Assembly: GCF_019399895.1 (NCBI RefSeq)
Contig: NC_091875.1
Location: 4,030,001 to 4,094,000, forward strand
DNA: 64,000 bases
From: Cardiocondyla obscurior
Lineage: Eukaryota > Arthropoda > Insecta > Hymenoptera > Formicidae
Direction: 5' to 3'
Part shown: piece after piece, positions 38,501 through 50,700 of the stretch
Layout of the letters: every line of letters starts with the position of its first letter
How positions within the stretch are numbered: position 1 is the stretch's first letter
The notes under the pieces: model-generated
What the model was told of the DNA's origin: nothing
Seen by the model: the letters and a program-made list of their open reading frames with translations, nothing else
The model's database searches: none
Translations under genes and position numbers: made by a program

Positions 38501-40169
38501 TAGCTTCGTGCCCTTTGTTTGATATTACAAATCCATTTTATTGTTCGTTTTTACGTCGCAGTGACCAAATGTCAGCTACAGAGCTTTTGTGCCGCGCAAG
38601 AGAGAGAACAGCGAGCTTTTCGCCGCGAAACCTTTCTCGAACCAAGGACCCTTTACCTTGAGAAAAGAAAGGATTATCGAACAAGGGGACAACTTTGGTT
38701 GACGCTCCTTGTTTTTTTTTATTCTTTATTTTTTTTTATTTTTTTATTTTATTCGCAGGAGCCGTTGAAAGAAAAATAAATCGCGATTAAACGGAGCAGG
38801 GTGCTGTAGATAAAGCGGCAATTAACGGCAATTGATAGGATCGGGTATCCTTCGTCATGTTATTAGAATTAGATATTCAGCATCTCGATTGCAAGGTAAC
38901 GCTGCTTGTGTCGTCCGTCGGAGCTTGGTCATCCGAGGCCATTAACGGTATTTTACTTCTGTGTCGTTTTCATTTTATTATTTCCGCGCGGTGCGTCATA
39001 TTTTTACTATCCGCGGTAGTTTATACTATGTAAATAACGACGCGGATAGATATAACTTACGCGCCTTCGCCGCGGTGGTTTACGTACGCAGAGAATGCCG
39101 CGAATCCGCGTTGTGTTATTATTATGAGAACATATCGATCGAATTTCTGTTACGCACCGCGTTCGGCTTTACATCACATAATTCCATCCTTAAATAAAAC
39201 GAACAGATATATAACGGATGCCTTACTAATGTTACCTCCCCTAAACTGACCCTGTTACATAAATAATGAGACCGATGAGTAAGCACTATCTTTACAGTCC
39301 ATAATTATCCCACGAGCTATCATATAATCCTGTTTACATTCGCGGCGTAAATGTGTACGCCTCTGAGGATTTTTTTTTTCGTTTCATATTTTGTGTGCTC
39401 AAAATCCAAGCAAAAACCGGTCCCGGGCGGTAATCGCGCTCTGCGATATTTACGCCGACGACAAAAAGTGAATATGCGAATATTAATATATTGGACATTT
39501 GCGCAATTGTAATTGAAAAGTTAACGTGGCTATGTTAAATGCGCGATGCGATATTAAATAACAAATTTCCGCGCCGCGAGTTTTGCGCCGCGCGGAGAGA
39601 TCGTTTCGCAGCCCTGCATTACGCGATGTGTGCGGCGGTGTTGAAATAAACGTTGCGAAATATTGAAATCGGCGAAATATTGAATATTTACGGTAAGATT
39701 AAAGTTATCTCATTTTACGCGTGGTCTCGCGCAAATTCAATCTACAATCGGAACGGAAATACGACTTTAATCTTTTAAGCATGGTCAACGCGGCGAATTG
39801 AACAATACGCTCGGCGTAACCTCGGCCCGGTCTCTTTCACGTTATTGCAATCGTAAATCATCGTTCCGCGGCAATCATCCCGTAATACGTTCGTGACATT
39901 GGTAAACCTCTCAAAAGACCTTAAAGAAATACTTTCTTCAATTCCACGCCGAGCTGCGTGTCCGCGTGCGTAATGAATTATTTATTTAGGCCATTGTACG
40001 CTGTCGCGGAACATGTGATATTTACCTTAACTCTCGTACGACGACACTTCGTTACATAATTAATATCGAATCGATCAAATCAAGTAGCTGCGAGCGAAAT
40101 AAACGAGGGCATAAAGCTCGCTTCGCGGGCATAAAGCTTTAAACATTTATCATTCTAATATATCCCGCT

Positions 40170-40184
40170 CATCCGTTACGGATG
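40170..40184. repeat. Short perfect inverted repeat, 7-bp arms
   Basis: CATCCGT, one T, then ACGGATG. About 30-60 nt upstream, GGGCATAAAGCT occurs twice as a direct repeat (about 40108-40119 and 40127-40138). Confidence 0.7.
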
Positions 40185-42904
40185 AAACGGGCGAGCTTTT
40201 TCCTCGGCGACCCTAAACAATCTCCGGTTGCTAATGCTAATCGATGAAAGTAATCGAGTTTAACTGCACGCTCATTTTCGCCACCGGAATTGAAAGCGGT
40301 TTGTCTTCTCCGAAAGTACGCGCTGTTCATGGTGCGCGGCTCACGAATAAACGCCGCGTTATTTTTACTGCTACTATTTCGAAGTCAATGGCGCACCGTA
40401 ATACGTCCAGTCGGCGCGATAAAGATGGATTTCGCGGTGGAGTCCGATTGCGTATTCGCAAACGACGATGCGGCGCGGAGTTCCATGACGAACGCGAACG
40501 AGCAATAAACCTCCCTCTCGGTATTTCGTGAGCAGCGAATTTCCTTTTTTAATGACCGCCAGGACTCTTGTTTTTCAACCGCGGCTTTAATTAGCCCACT
40601 TAAATAACGGAAAAAGTTTGCCCCGAGTTAACATACGGCTCCCAAAGACACGAACGCGGAATAGCTTCGTACCGCTTTTCCCATTTTTCCTGTTTAACGA
40701 CTGCTACTTGACGGACTCGATTATTCGGGAAAAAAAAAGGGAGATCGACATTCTGTTTTCAAGGTAATGTTATTATCTCCTATCCAATAATCATCGAGTT
40801 TCATTGACGTGGCCGCAAACCCCGGCGCGAGTATAATCAATTCGTATGATTGTTTCCAGAAGTTCGCCGCGCGAGGCTTCAATCATATTGAGTGGTAACC
40901 GCGCCTTCGCGTACAAGCCGCCCGTAATCACGTAAAAATATTTACGCGCGCAACACCCGTCGCGTGCTCGCGCGCGGATGACAATGGAAAAGTTGCATAA
41001 ACGAGTTTGAAACTCCCGAACGCCACCGTGGCCACAGCGCTATTCGCGACGAGGCGAGATATCTACGAGGCCGCTATCCGCGATATCCGCATGCTCGTCG
41101 AAACTCGACAACTGTCGCTAATGAATAAACTTGTAATTAAGGTCCCCCTGCGGAAATGGATACGATGAAATTAAAGAGTTTCGAATGCCGCGCTAACAAG
41201 CTTTTCCCGCGGATTGCCCTTCGGCGTTCCTTTTATTTATGCCATTTACGAATGAAACGGGTTGTAACTGCCTCTCAGTCGACCGCTCGGTCAATCCAAC
41301 ATCGCCAGGTCGTTCCGACTTCCTTGAATATTATCGAGCACACTTTTTCCCCGTACATCTTTCGAATACTGCCCTGCTTCTCCGGAGCGCAACGACGCGC
41401 ATACGATGAAAACGCAAAATCGAATCGTCACTGGCAACGAAACGCTATTTCTTTTCGCAATGTCCCTGCAATGTACGTTTTACTCCTACTGCTAATGTCG
41501 AAATATGTTCTAAGGAATGCTCTGAATAATACCAAAGCAGTTTCAGAAACCTGATCGACTGCCAAGGCTTTCCATTGTATTACGTTGCAAAAGCTATAAC
41601 ATTTCACCCTCATCTACCAGAGTCCGTAGTATTGCGTAATTTTAATTAAACAAACTTTGTGCTTAATGTAACCTGATAATTTTCTGACTCAAGCACAAAC
41701 TCGGGCCGTCGCGATCGTGCGGCGTGTTATTTTCGTAGAAGATGCTTTTCACTCTTTTTCCCCCCCGTTTTCGTAAATTTATTGAACGTATAAACACAAT
41801 AATATTCCCAAAATGAGTACAATCCGAGCTACACTCAGGCATTAAGCGCGAGATATTGCGAGACGTATCCGGATTGGAAGGATTTTCCGAGAGAATAAGG
41901 ACGTTCTAAAGGAATAAGCGCAAAAGCACAATTTCACACTTGCAGAAACTTGGTTGCGGGTCTCACTACAGACGCCAAATTATTCTACACGGCTTTCGCA
42001 GATTTCGGGCATTATGCCGACCGTGCAAGTTTTCCCTCCAACTTCCCTTAGACGCTGATATAAATCACATATACATATAACAAGGAGGGATAACAAGAAA
42101 AGGGAAAGTAATGGCTACTAAAAAAAAAAAACAAAAAAAAATAGAAGCAGGAAATGTTTAGCATTTTGTCGAAAAGAAAAAAAAATTCTAGCTGAATAAA
42201 GCAAATGGATAGAAACGAGTTCCACGATGGAAAAATAGTTTCCCATTGCGTATATTCTTTTTTATTATTTATATGATTTTCTGAAACTTATTACTATTCA
42301 TTTTATGCATTGTACAATTTTTATATATTACTATTGCAAATTGGACTGAGGGTAAAATTAATTTTGCTCTTGGAACAGTTTGCATAATTTTACGTTAAAC
42401 GTTGAAACCAGGTTTCTGATATGTATATGTGCTGTTATATTTAGCTTCAAAGCAATTCAAGTAACATAAAACGCGTTCACATATATATATTTTTTTTTCT
42501 TCTTAAGCTTCATAAGTTATATCTATTTAATATTAATCTGTAAATAGAAAATAGTTTTTAATTCATTTTTCAAACCGCGTTTTTTACATATCGTACAAGT
42601 AAAAGAATATATCCAGTATATACTCATTTAAATTATCTTTTATTTTATTTTCTACATTTATTATTTCTTTGAAAAAGAAAAAAATTATTATTTTTTATTG
42701 CAACATTAATTTCTAATATATAACACTCAGTTATTATTGTGTTTTAATTTTATTTTTTTATAGCTAACAGTCGTGACATTTTGCTTTCGTTATCTTATGT
42801 TATTATCGATCCTATTAATCATAGCATGTGTCTTCAATTGCTATCAATACACAGATTACAATGATAAGTCGCAAGGGATAGTCAGACAAATTTAGAAGCG
42901 TTAT

Positions 42905-43156
42905 CTAAGTAACTATATGCAGTTCAATTCGCTGAAAACTCTGTTCGCATGTAGTTCGTAGTTGTGTTATCATCAGCCGACATCTTTCAATACCAGCGTT
43001 AAATGCTAATGGATTTTCTCGGCCTGAGAACGAAATTCGACGTCGAACAATGTTAGATATCACATGAAGATCTTTAATCAAATGTCGACCTGCGGCATAA
43101 TTAACTCGAAATGATTTCAACATTAATTTAAAAGTCATTATTTTAATTAGCACCAT
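42905..43156 (-). CDS. Doubtful 83-codon ORF
   Basis: An ATG-initiated minus-strand frame gives a basic 83-residue product with a fairly even amino-acid composition, including RHLIKDLHVISNIVRRR and ERCRLMITQLRTTCEQSF. It is unusual among the open frames nearby in not being low-complexity. I recognise no family, see no signal peptide, and found no neighbouring exons. It could be a real small gene, the end of a spliced one, or chance. Confidence 0.2.
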   Translation of the reverse strand: MVLIKIMTFKLMLKSFRVNYAAGRHLIKDLHVISNIVRRRISFSGRENPLAFNAGIERCRLMITQLRTTCEQSFQRIELHIVT

Positions 43157-43895
43157 TTATCTTAATTAATTGTCTTTTATCGTTTTTTAGTTAAGTAGTA
43201 ATTACACGCTACGTTACACGGTTTTTTTCTCTCTTTTTTAATTACTAATTAACGAATGTAATCCAACTTGTAGTAAGGCGTAGTAGCATGCCAGCGTATT
43301 CCGAAAGTTTCGAAGCGAAGTTTTTACTCTAATCGTCTTGACCAAATATTCATCGTTGAAGTGAATATTTGCTCCATATACTTACATGATTAAAGTGAAA
43401 ATTTCGCTCCAATTCACTCTAATGAAATGAGCTGATCAATAATTCTATCATTAAAACAAAAATTTTTATTTAAAAAATTTTTAACGGTATGGTAAATACA
43501 TTAACTTGATTAACCAAACGCATTAAAAATCTTCCCGAATTATAAAAGAAATTAATTTTTTATAATTAATAAATTACGTAAATATTGAAAATAATATATA
43601 TAAAAAAAAAAAGAAGGTACGCGTACGTAACGATCAATTCGAACGGAACCTTGACATGTGCCCTTTCATCGCCTCGAGTGGATCCAGGATATACCTATTT
43701 CCTGGCACGCCAGGATTGCCGATATACTTCCAGGTCTAACGCATTCCGTGAAAAGAAATTCAAAACGAACGGAATGAGCCGGTGCGAAACCATATGCCGT
43801 GAAAGCTGTGAAAAGCAATTATGATAAAAATGCAATATAACGCCGTCTGAGCGACATAGGAAACAAAGACTTTGAAAGCCGTAACGTGTGAGTGC

Positions 43896-44721
43896 ATGGT
43901 GCATGTGAACGAAATTAAAAGAGTTGTGTGCGTAATTGTGTATTGCTTGTTGAGCTTCTGCTGTGGCCGTGCTGAAACGGAAAAGAACGAAGAGATGGCA
44001 GCAAACAGCAGCCATGTCGCGTCAGAAGCCACCGTAATTCAAATAGAAGATGAGGAGCAACGAAAAGGGCTATATCCCATCACGGTAACTGTTTCAGAAT
44101 TAATTAATGAATTAATTAATTAATTAATTAATTAATTAATTGATGAATTAATTCTACTCGAACGTTTTAATATACCCAGAAAATTACAAATAATAATCGT
44201 TATTACTTAGAAACGCGATGTTTGATTAATATTTAACAATATCATTGGATTTATTAACGGGAAAAGCAAAAATGAGGCAGAAACATGGAAGCGTCGGGAT
44301 AAAAAAAAATAAAAATTTAATTCAAAATTTAAGTACCTACCTAATGTAATAATCAATGAAACGTAATTCAGAAAATTAAAGTTTTAATGTTAAAAAGGCA
44401 CGACTATATGAAAAAGTGGCAATGTAAATTCATCTATCAATACAAATTCAATTCAATTTAGAAATTAATTTTCTCAATTTTTTTTTCCCTTCGTATTGCG
44501 TCAGGAAAATAAGAAATAATGTTATCGATGTTCCCTTGAACTTTTCTACACAGGTGGAACGTAGAAATATCGCGGTAGAGAATTATGACGTGAACGTTGA
44601 AAGAACGACGAACGAAAAAGAAGAGAAGAATCAAGTGGAGGCGAAATCGGATCGGGCGCAAGAAGCGCAAATACAGATGCAGCCGCAAATGCAGCATCCT
44701 GACACGAGAACTGACAGGTGA
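43896..44721 (+). CDS. Small acidic secreted protein, 118 aa, two exons
   Basis: Exon 1 (43896-44084) encodes 63 residues to donor ACG|gtaact. Exon 2 (44554-44721) follows CTTTTCTACACAG in phase 0 and ends at TGA. A hydrophobic core (VVCVIVYCLLSFCC) preceded by basic residues gives a signal peptide, with likely cleavage after GRA (residues 24-26). The mature chain is about 92 residues, acidic, without Cys, with an N-glycosylation site NSS at 37-39, a Glu/Lys-rich middle and a Gln/Met-rich QIQMQPQMQ segment near the end. RK (56-57) and RR (66-67) could be processing sites, but no amidation Gly follows, so a neuropeptide role is not supported. The final AGGTGAGG also reads as a splice donor, so a longer form is possible. 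In-phase candidate exons exist near 49570 and at 51505-51556. An AATAAA near 45296 could end the transcript. Not matched to a known family. Confidence 0.55.
44096..44155. repeat. (AATT)n tetranucleotide repeat
   Basis: Roughly ten near-perfect copies of AATT with one or two TGA interruptions lie 12 nt downstream of the exon 1 donor of the secreted-protein gene. Confidence 0.9.
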
Positions 44722-47700
44722 GGCCGTGCAATTCTTTAGTAAACCGACAAACAAACCGTATCAGAAATGCCTCGGTGCTTATTGAAAAGTTTAGTCTTAG
44801 TATAGACGGTCGGATATATTAATCAACGAATCTTGATCAAGATTTAACAAACTACGGTGACTTGAGATATAATGTATTTAATGATAGCGGCGCATTATAT
44901 ATTCGTGGAAATCCAATTACATTAATTAGAGTATCGCAACAAAAAAAAAGCAGACTAGGGAAAGTTTTAAAGAAAAGACGAGCGCCTTCGCGCGAAATTC
45001 CTTTTATGGCGATATTTTTCCACGTGAAAACTTTGAGAAATTACAGCAGTCAATCTTCTCATGATATGGCGTGCTATACTATCGTACAAATATGAGACTA
45101 ACACAACTCGGCGATACGTCAATATGACTAATTAGAAGGGATCAAGTTACACGGGAATTCAGGACACATCAAGTCTAATAATACGAAACTCAGATCTCAT
45201 TAAATGTAAAAGCATCAATTATTTCAAAATAATTGGTTACGTTAGTCGATGATTAATTTTGAATTAATTAATCTCATTAAACATTTATTGTACAAATAAA
45301 TGTATCGCGTAAAATAGCAAAGTTAAAAAAAGCTTATTGTAAAGTATAATTGACATTCTTTAAATCGTATGTGTGAAGTTTAATTAAATATGTTGTATGC
45401 CACTAAACAGCTGAAAATTATTACATTAAACATCTAAATTTTTAAAAGAATCATATGTGACACGCGCGCTTACTGCTAAATTTTGAGATTAAAAATAAAA
45501 AAATTATAAAGTGATTCAAATTAAAATAAAATTTAAACCACGTAAAAAAAAAAAAAAAGAAGAAGATTATAATGTCAAGCGTCGTAAAAAGCGAATGTGA
45601 TCGTATAGATTTCAAAAACAATTTTTTACGACCTTGTATCTAATAGTCATCTTGGGAAATTTGAGAGGTTCGGAGATAGTATCGGAGCAAGGGAGGTCCA
45701 CAGGGCCTGAAAATGCTTAATACATTCACGGAGCTATGTATACTTGCATGTTATCAGATTAATTAATTCTCATCGCTCAATGGTCTTAGTCACGAAATTT
45801 GCAACTACGAAATAGAACACCACGCGAATTAATGATTGAAGTAAACGAATAGAGTCTCACACAGCAATATCGCACGAGGATCTATCATCAGGATTACAAT
45901 AAACCAATTAGGTTCCTTTAGTTATTATTTACGCAGAACAAATACGGCCATCGCGAAATCAATCAATCGACGAGCTGACGACCTAAAGTCCCTTTGATTT
46001 TTCGATTATTTATCATCCGGAATTTGATACAATATTTGTTGATCTATCAATAACGTCTCTCTACAAAGTACATAGCAAATATTAGATAGCACTGTAAAAA
46101 GAAAATATCCAATCAGTTAGAAGTTAAATGTATTTTGTACCTCGCAACTTTCAAAGGGAAACGATAAATGAAAGAATTATTATTGAAATTAAGAGTCCGC
46201 GGTGGGCAAAGAAAAAAATTTCTCTTCTATCAATAAAATTATCGGCAGAAACAATACATCTTCGACGGAATTACTTTTCCAACAGGGCGGATTAAATTAA
46301 TACGTTCAACTTGGGGGCCTTTAGCGAGTTTATTAATGCATTTTCGCCGAAATGCAGAATAAACTGTTAGTTAATTATAACAAGCTAATTAATTCATGCG
46401 CGACCAGGAAGCTCTGCGACGGCCGAGGGTAAATTGAAATTTAAACGTGCCAGCGAAACAGTACACGCGATTTCGTGCGTCGACGGTCATCGTTTATATC
46501 GAAAAAAAAAAGCCAACCAGCGATACCGCGCGCCACGGTTTCGACGTAATAAATACAAGTGCCGGTAAAATATGCATCTAAATTGGATGCGTCAAAAACG
46601 ATTTACAGATTTGCAAAAACTCTTTCGAAAGATTCGAAGAGATGGATGCTGCTTGCGCAATCAATAAATGGAAATTTAGTTCGGTATGCGATAAGCGCGA
46701 CGATGTTGACGCCGCATCGCGTCAAACGGGATTTACCACCGTCTCGTGATATATATGTATATACTATATATATTAATAAATTTATAATCCGCGGTCGGAT
46801 TACACATTTATTAACTATAATCCCGCGATTTTCATTAAGGCATACCGTGCACGCGGTAAGAAAAAAAAAAAAACCTCGTTAGGGACGTTATTATTGAAAG
46901 CGAAACGCAATGCGAAATAAAATATAAAATAATTTTCTTCGCCGTATCAACATAATTTCACATCTGATGCCGGAAATAAGCTTGCGGTCTTGATTAAAAA
47001 TTGTGTGGGACATCCTCGTGCCGATTAATATTTATATTGTTATAAATAAAGATCATTTTTAATATATTAAAAGACGAATTCATATTCCAGCGTCGGTATT
47101 GGTAAGCGCAAAATAATTATTGACAAAATATAATATGCAAGTTAGTTGAATAATGTTTTCAACCTCATTACTGCAATAATGCTATATTTGTTTGTTACCG
47201 CGTCGTTAATTTCAATACATATTTAACGAAGCTCCATCAGTTTCATCAGTCTTACCCGTTAAACGCCGCTCGCAACGAAACATTAGCAACGTCAAAATGT
47301 ATGTAGATTTATACAGTACGCGTAATTCAACGCCAACGACACTACTGTCGCTAATCGAGAGGGGTGAGGATAGAAATCGAAACGGGAAAACTAGCGTTAC
47401 CCGGGTGGAAATTGATTCCCACCGTTACCTAATAATTAGCTAGCCAATTCGTGGTTCACCTCGTGACTGTTCAGCAAAATCGTCCAACACCGAGCCAAAA
47501 ATGTAACGCTAAAAGCGTATGTACGAGATACGATATGTACGAGAATTATTACTAACTAATAACGAGCTGGGAAAGCTAGATATCTGAACGTTTTTCGCCG
47601 CGTACTATTCTACTACGCGACTTGACCTATCTCTACGCGCGCTCGACTGCCCAGACTGCCGGTCGCCGGGCCCGTTGACCGCCGCGGTAGTGTGAGTACG

Positions 47701-50700
47701 GGCGTGTGTCAACATCTGGCCGGCAGGCTTCGCGTTCCAAGTTCGCAAAGTGGAGGACGCGCGGGCGGCGGGCGGCGAGAACCGGTTTGCCCGGCGAATT
47801 CGGCAGTCGAGCGAACGTAGCGTAAGGTCAGAACAGCAACAGTAAACAAGTGCGCGGAGAAAAAAAAAAGATATCTATTTAGATACATGGTCCGCGCTGG
47901 ACAGTGACTAGACGACCGATGCTAGACGGATTTTATTTTATTCTTTTTTAAATGGCAACTTTATTTCTCGAATATATTTTATATTATTCACTAAATAATA
48001 AATACTCTCTTATAATTTATGACTAGTACCAAGGTGTTCACTAATTAAGAAATATATTTAATCCGCGCGATCTAACCACTAGCTGCGAAATCAGATTAGC
48101 TGGATAAATTTCCACACGGGTACATCTGAAGTGGGAACGCGTTCTAATTTTATTAATTTAATAGAACAAATTCTTTTTGATAAGTTTACACGGAAGAATA
48201 AATTTTTTTACGCTGTGTTGTGAGAGCGAGAATTTTACGATACTTGTGACAATTCGGGCATGCACGTAGCTCAAGAGCAGTTAAATTGAAAAACCGCGAT
48301 ACGAGTTACACGTGAAACCTCAACCTGTAACTACCGAGAAATTTGACGATAAAAGGAGCAATCGGCTGGAAGGTCCCCATACATTTTAGTCACATTCACA
48401 CTAATCGCGAAAATATGTATGTATTGCATGAATATTAATATATTTTAATTATAATTATATTTTGCCGTGTGTAGCAAAGAAAAATATGAAAATTGTATTT
48501 GCCGGTAGCTCGAGAGCTGCAAACAAAAAAAAAAGAATCAACACCGCTCGAAAAAGCAAAAGCGCTGCAAGTTTTGATACGAATTTTCTTTCGCGCTTTT
48601 GAAATATGAATAGCGAATTCCTCCTGAGATGTTCTTTTATCCGTATACTTTTCCTCGCGTTTCTCTCGCGCTCTCTTCCGCACTTATGCCGCCCGATTCC
48701 GTGTCGATATTTGCGATTGACGTACACTCGCGACGCGTCTGTTCCGGAAAAATATCTGCAAATACTTACGCGACCGATGCGCGGAGTTTGATACGCCCCC
48801 GTGTACAACACCACGGTAAGAGCTACCCACGAGGGACTTTATCCATTTTTTATTTCTCAATTCGGATCTCATAACTTTAAAACCCCTCTTTAGCCTTAGA
48901 AATTCTTTCTGCGTCTCCTCAGTTCTCCGATTTCCGCCTCGGGAGAAAACGTTGCTACACTATTTGCAGACTAATAAGATTATGCAATCGTACAACAATA
49001 ATAGATTGAAACTCAAGAATATTATCTCAATTGAATTTATCGCGTAGTTAATTAATTACATAATACGAAGTGACCCCTCGCGTTACAATATCGCGCTAAT
49101 TAAATCGCAAATATTTGCCTCGACGGAAGAAGCGTTCCGGCGTTCCTAATAAGAATTGTCTTGATTTTCAAAAACAAGGATTTTTCCGTTCTCTCGAATT
49201 TTTATGTTTATTGGTATAATTCAATTTAATGGCAACAAAACCAATTATCTGAAACGTTTCAACAGTTGGCAGGGAAAAACCTGCGAGCGACAGAAACTGT
49301 TATCGCAAAATTGTGCGCGCTGCAAGGGAAATAGCATGCGGTCAAGGACAAAACTCAAAGATAGAATAAGACCGGCTGTTTCTTTACGAAAAATTTCATC
49401 GTTAATGCGCTCGGAATGTAATATCGCGCGCTATTTGCAGTTGCTCGATACATCACTCGTTAATTACGTAAGAATATCCCTGTATTCTTATCCTCGTAAG
49501 CTTCAAAAAGGAACGTCTTTAAAAGTACGATGCGATCATATAAAATCACTTTTTTTTTTTTTTTATAGATATAATAAATCACGCGTTACGCGAAATAAAC
49601 ACGCGTACGTGCACGTGAAGCAGTCGCACGGGATTTAAGCATGTCAAACGATTCCGGGACCTTTGCAATTCGCATCGCTGATATATTTACGAGAAAAAGC
49701 ATTATGTCCCATCTCAGATAATGTATATAGGGAAAAGTATACGACATAAAATCTTACTTTGTGAATAGACGCGGCTATATCGATCGTTTGTATTATAATA
49801 TTTTTTGCTGCCTTCTTCGCATCGCTTAAACAATTTTTCTTTTTTTTTTTTTAACGCATTGCACAAGCTCGTATATAACAACCGCCAACTGTGAACTCTG
49901 AAATTATATGTAGCAATAATTTTCCAGTCATAACGATGTGTATATTTGCATGATGGAGACGGAAATAACACAAATACACGCCTACAATCGAAGAAGCTAC
50001 GGTTGTCGTTTAGTGTTTGCACAATTCATTCGCCATAACTTTAATATCGTGTTCTTCTCGGTACTTATCAATAAATTAATAAATTCTGAAAATATAAAGT
50101 CTAAAACTGACTTGATAAATAAATAAATAAATAACGCAATGTTACGTAGCTTTTATTTGCGAGCGGAAAACGACGGACGAAGTTGTCACAGTATTACGAC
50201 TTTTAATGAACTAGAAGGAACTGATGAAAGCAGGTACGAGCACGTTCTGGTTTACACAGACAATAAAGTATTAATGTATACATCCTTTTTGTCGCGCTGA
50301 ATAAAAGGCATGCACGTAAGCACGAATACTCCGGTTATATCCCCATACGTATGTAAAACGTATGCAGTAGGCGAGATAAAGTTGGAAGGGAGGGAAAAAA
50401 AATGGGTGGAATTATGCATTTCATATTCTACGAGATCGTTGAAGTTGATATGAAACAGGATGCTTCCAAAGCAAGCTAGATGAAGAAGAGTATCTTATAC
50501 TAGCACTTAAAAGCCATATGTTTTATATATATATATATTTTTTTTTTTTTTTTAACATAAAAATTGAAAAGTTATAGTTTCAAGACTTTTGCTTTATCAT
50601 AGTTTTACTTATCCTTATTATTTCCTGATGTGAAAAAGAAACGCGTAAAAGGGACATTTATGTTGTAAAAGCTTATTTTAACGGACATTGGAAAAAGAAA

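Larger units (their letters stand above)
32180..43890. other. Long stretch without a supported gene
   Basis: AT-rich DNA with CpG-rich blocks around 35.3-35.6 and 38.8-41.6 kb. Open frames such as 38359-38661 and 41156-41554 are present on the plus strand, but they lack a recognisable family, several start on non-ATG codons, and there is no splice support. The region may be an intron downstream of the exon pair at 31.7-32.2 kb. Confidence 0.5.

Noticed and set aside
38359..38661. 100-codon plus-strand open frame with a protein-like middle part
   Set aside because: Starts on GTG, the opposite strand is also open, and no family or splice partners are found.
49204..49638. 144-codon plus-strand ORF
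   Set aside because: No family resemblance, and it includes a run of Phe from a poly(T) tract. Only its last part could be a terminal exon, which is mentioned under the secreted-protein gene.
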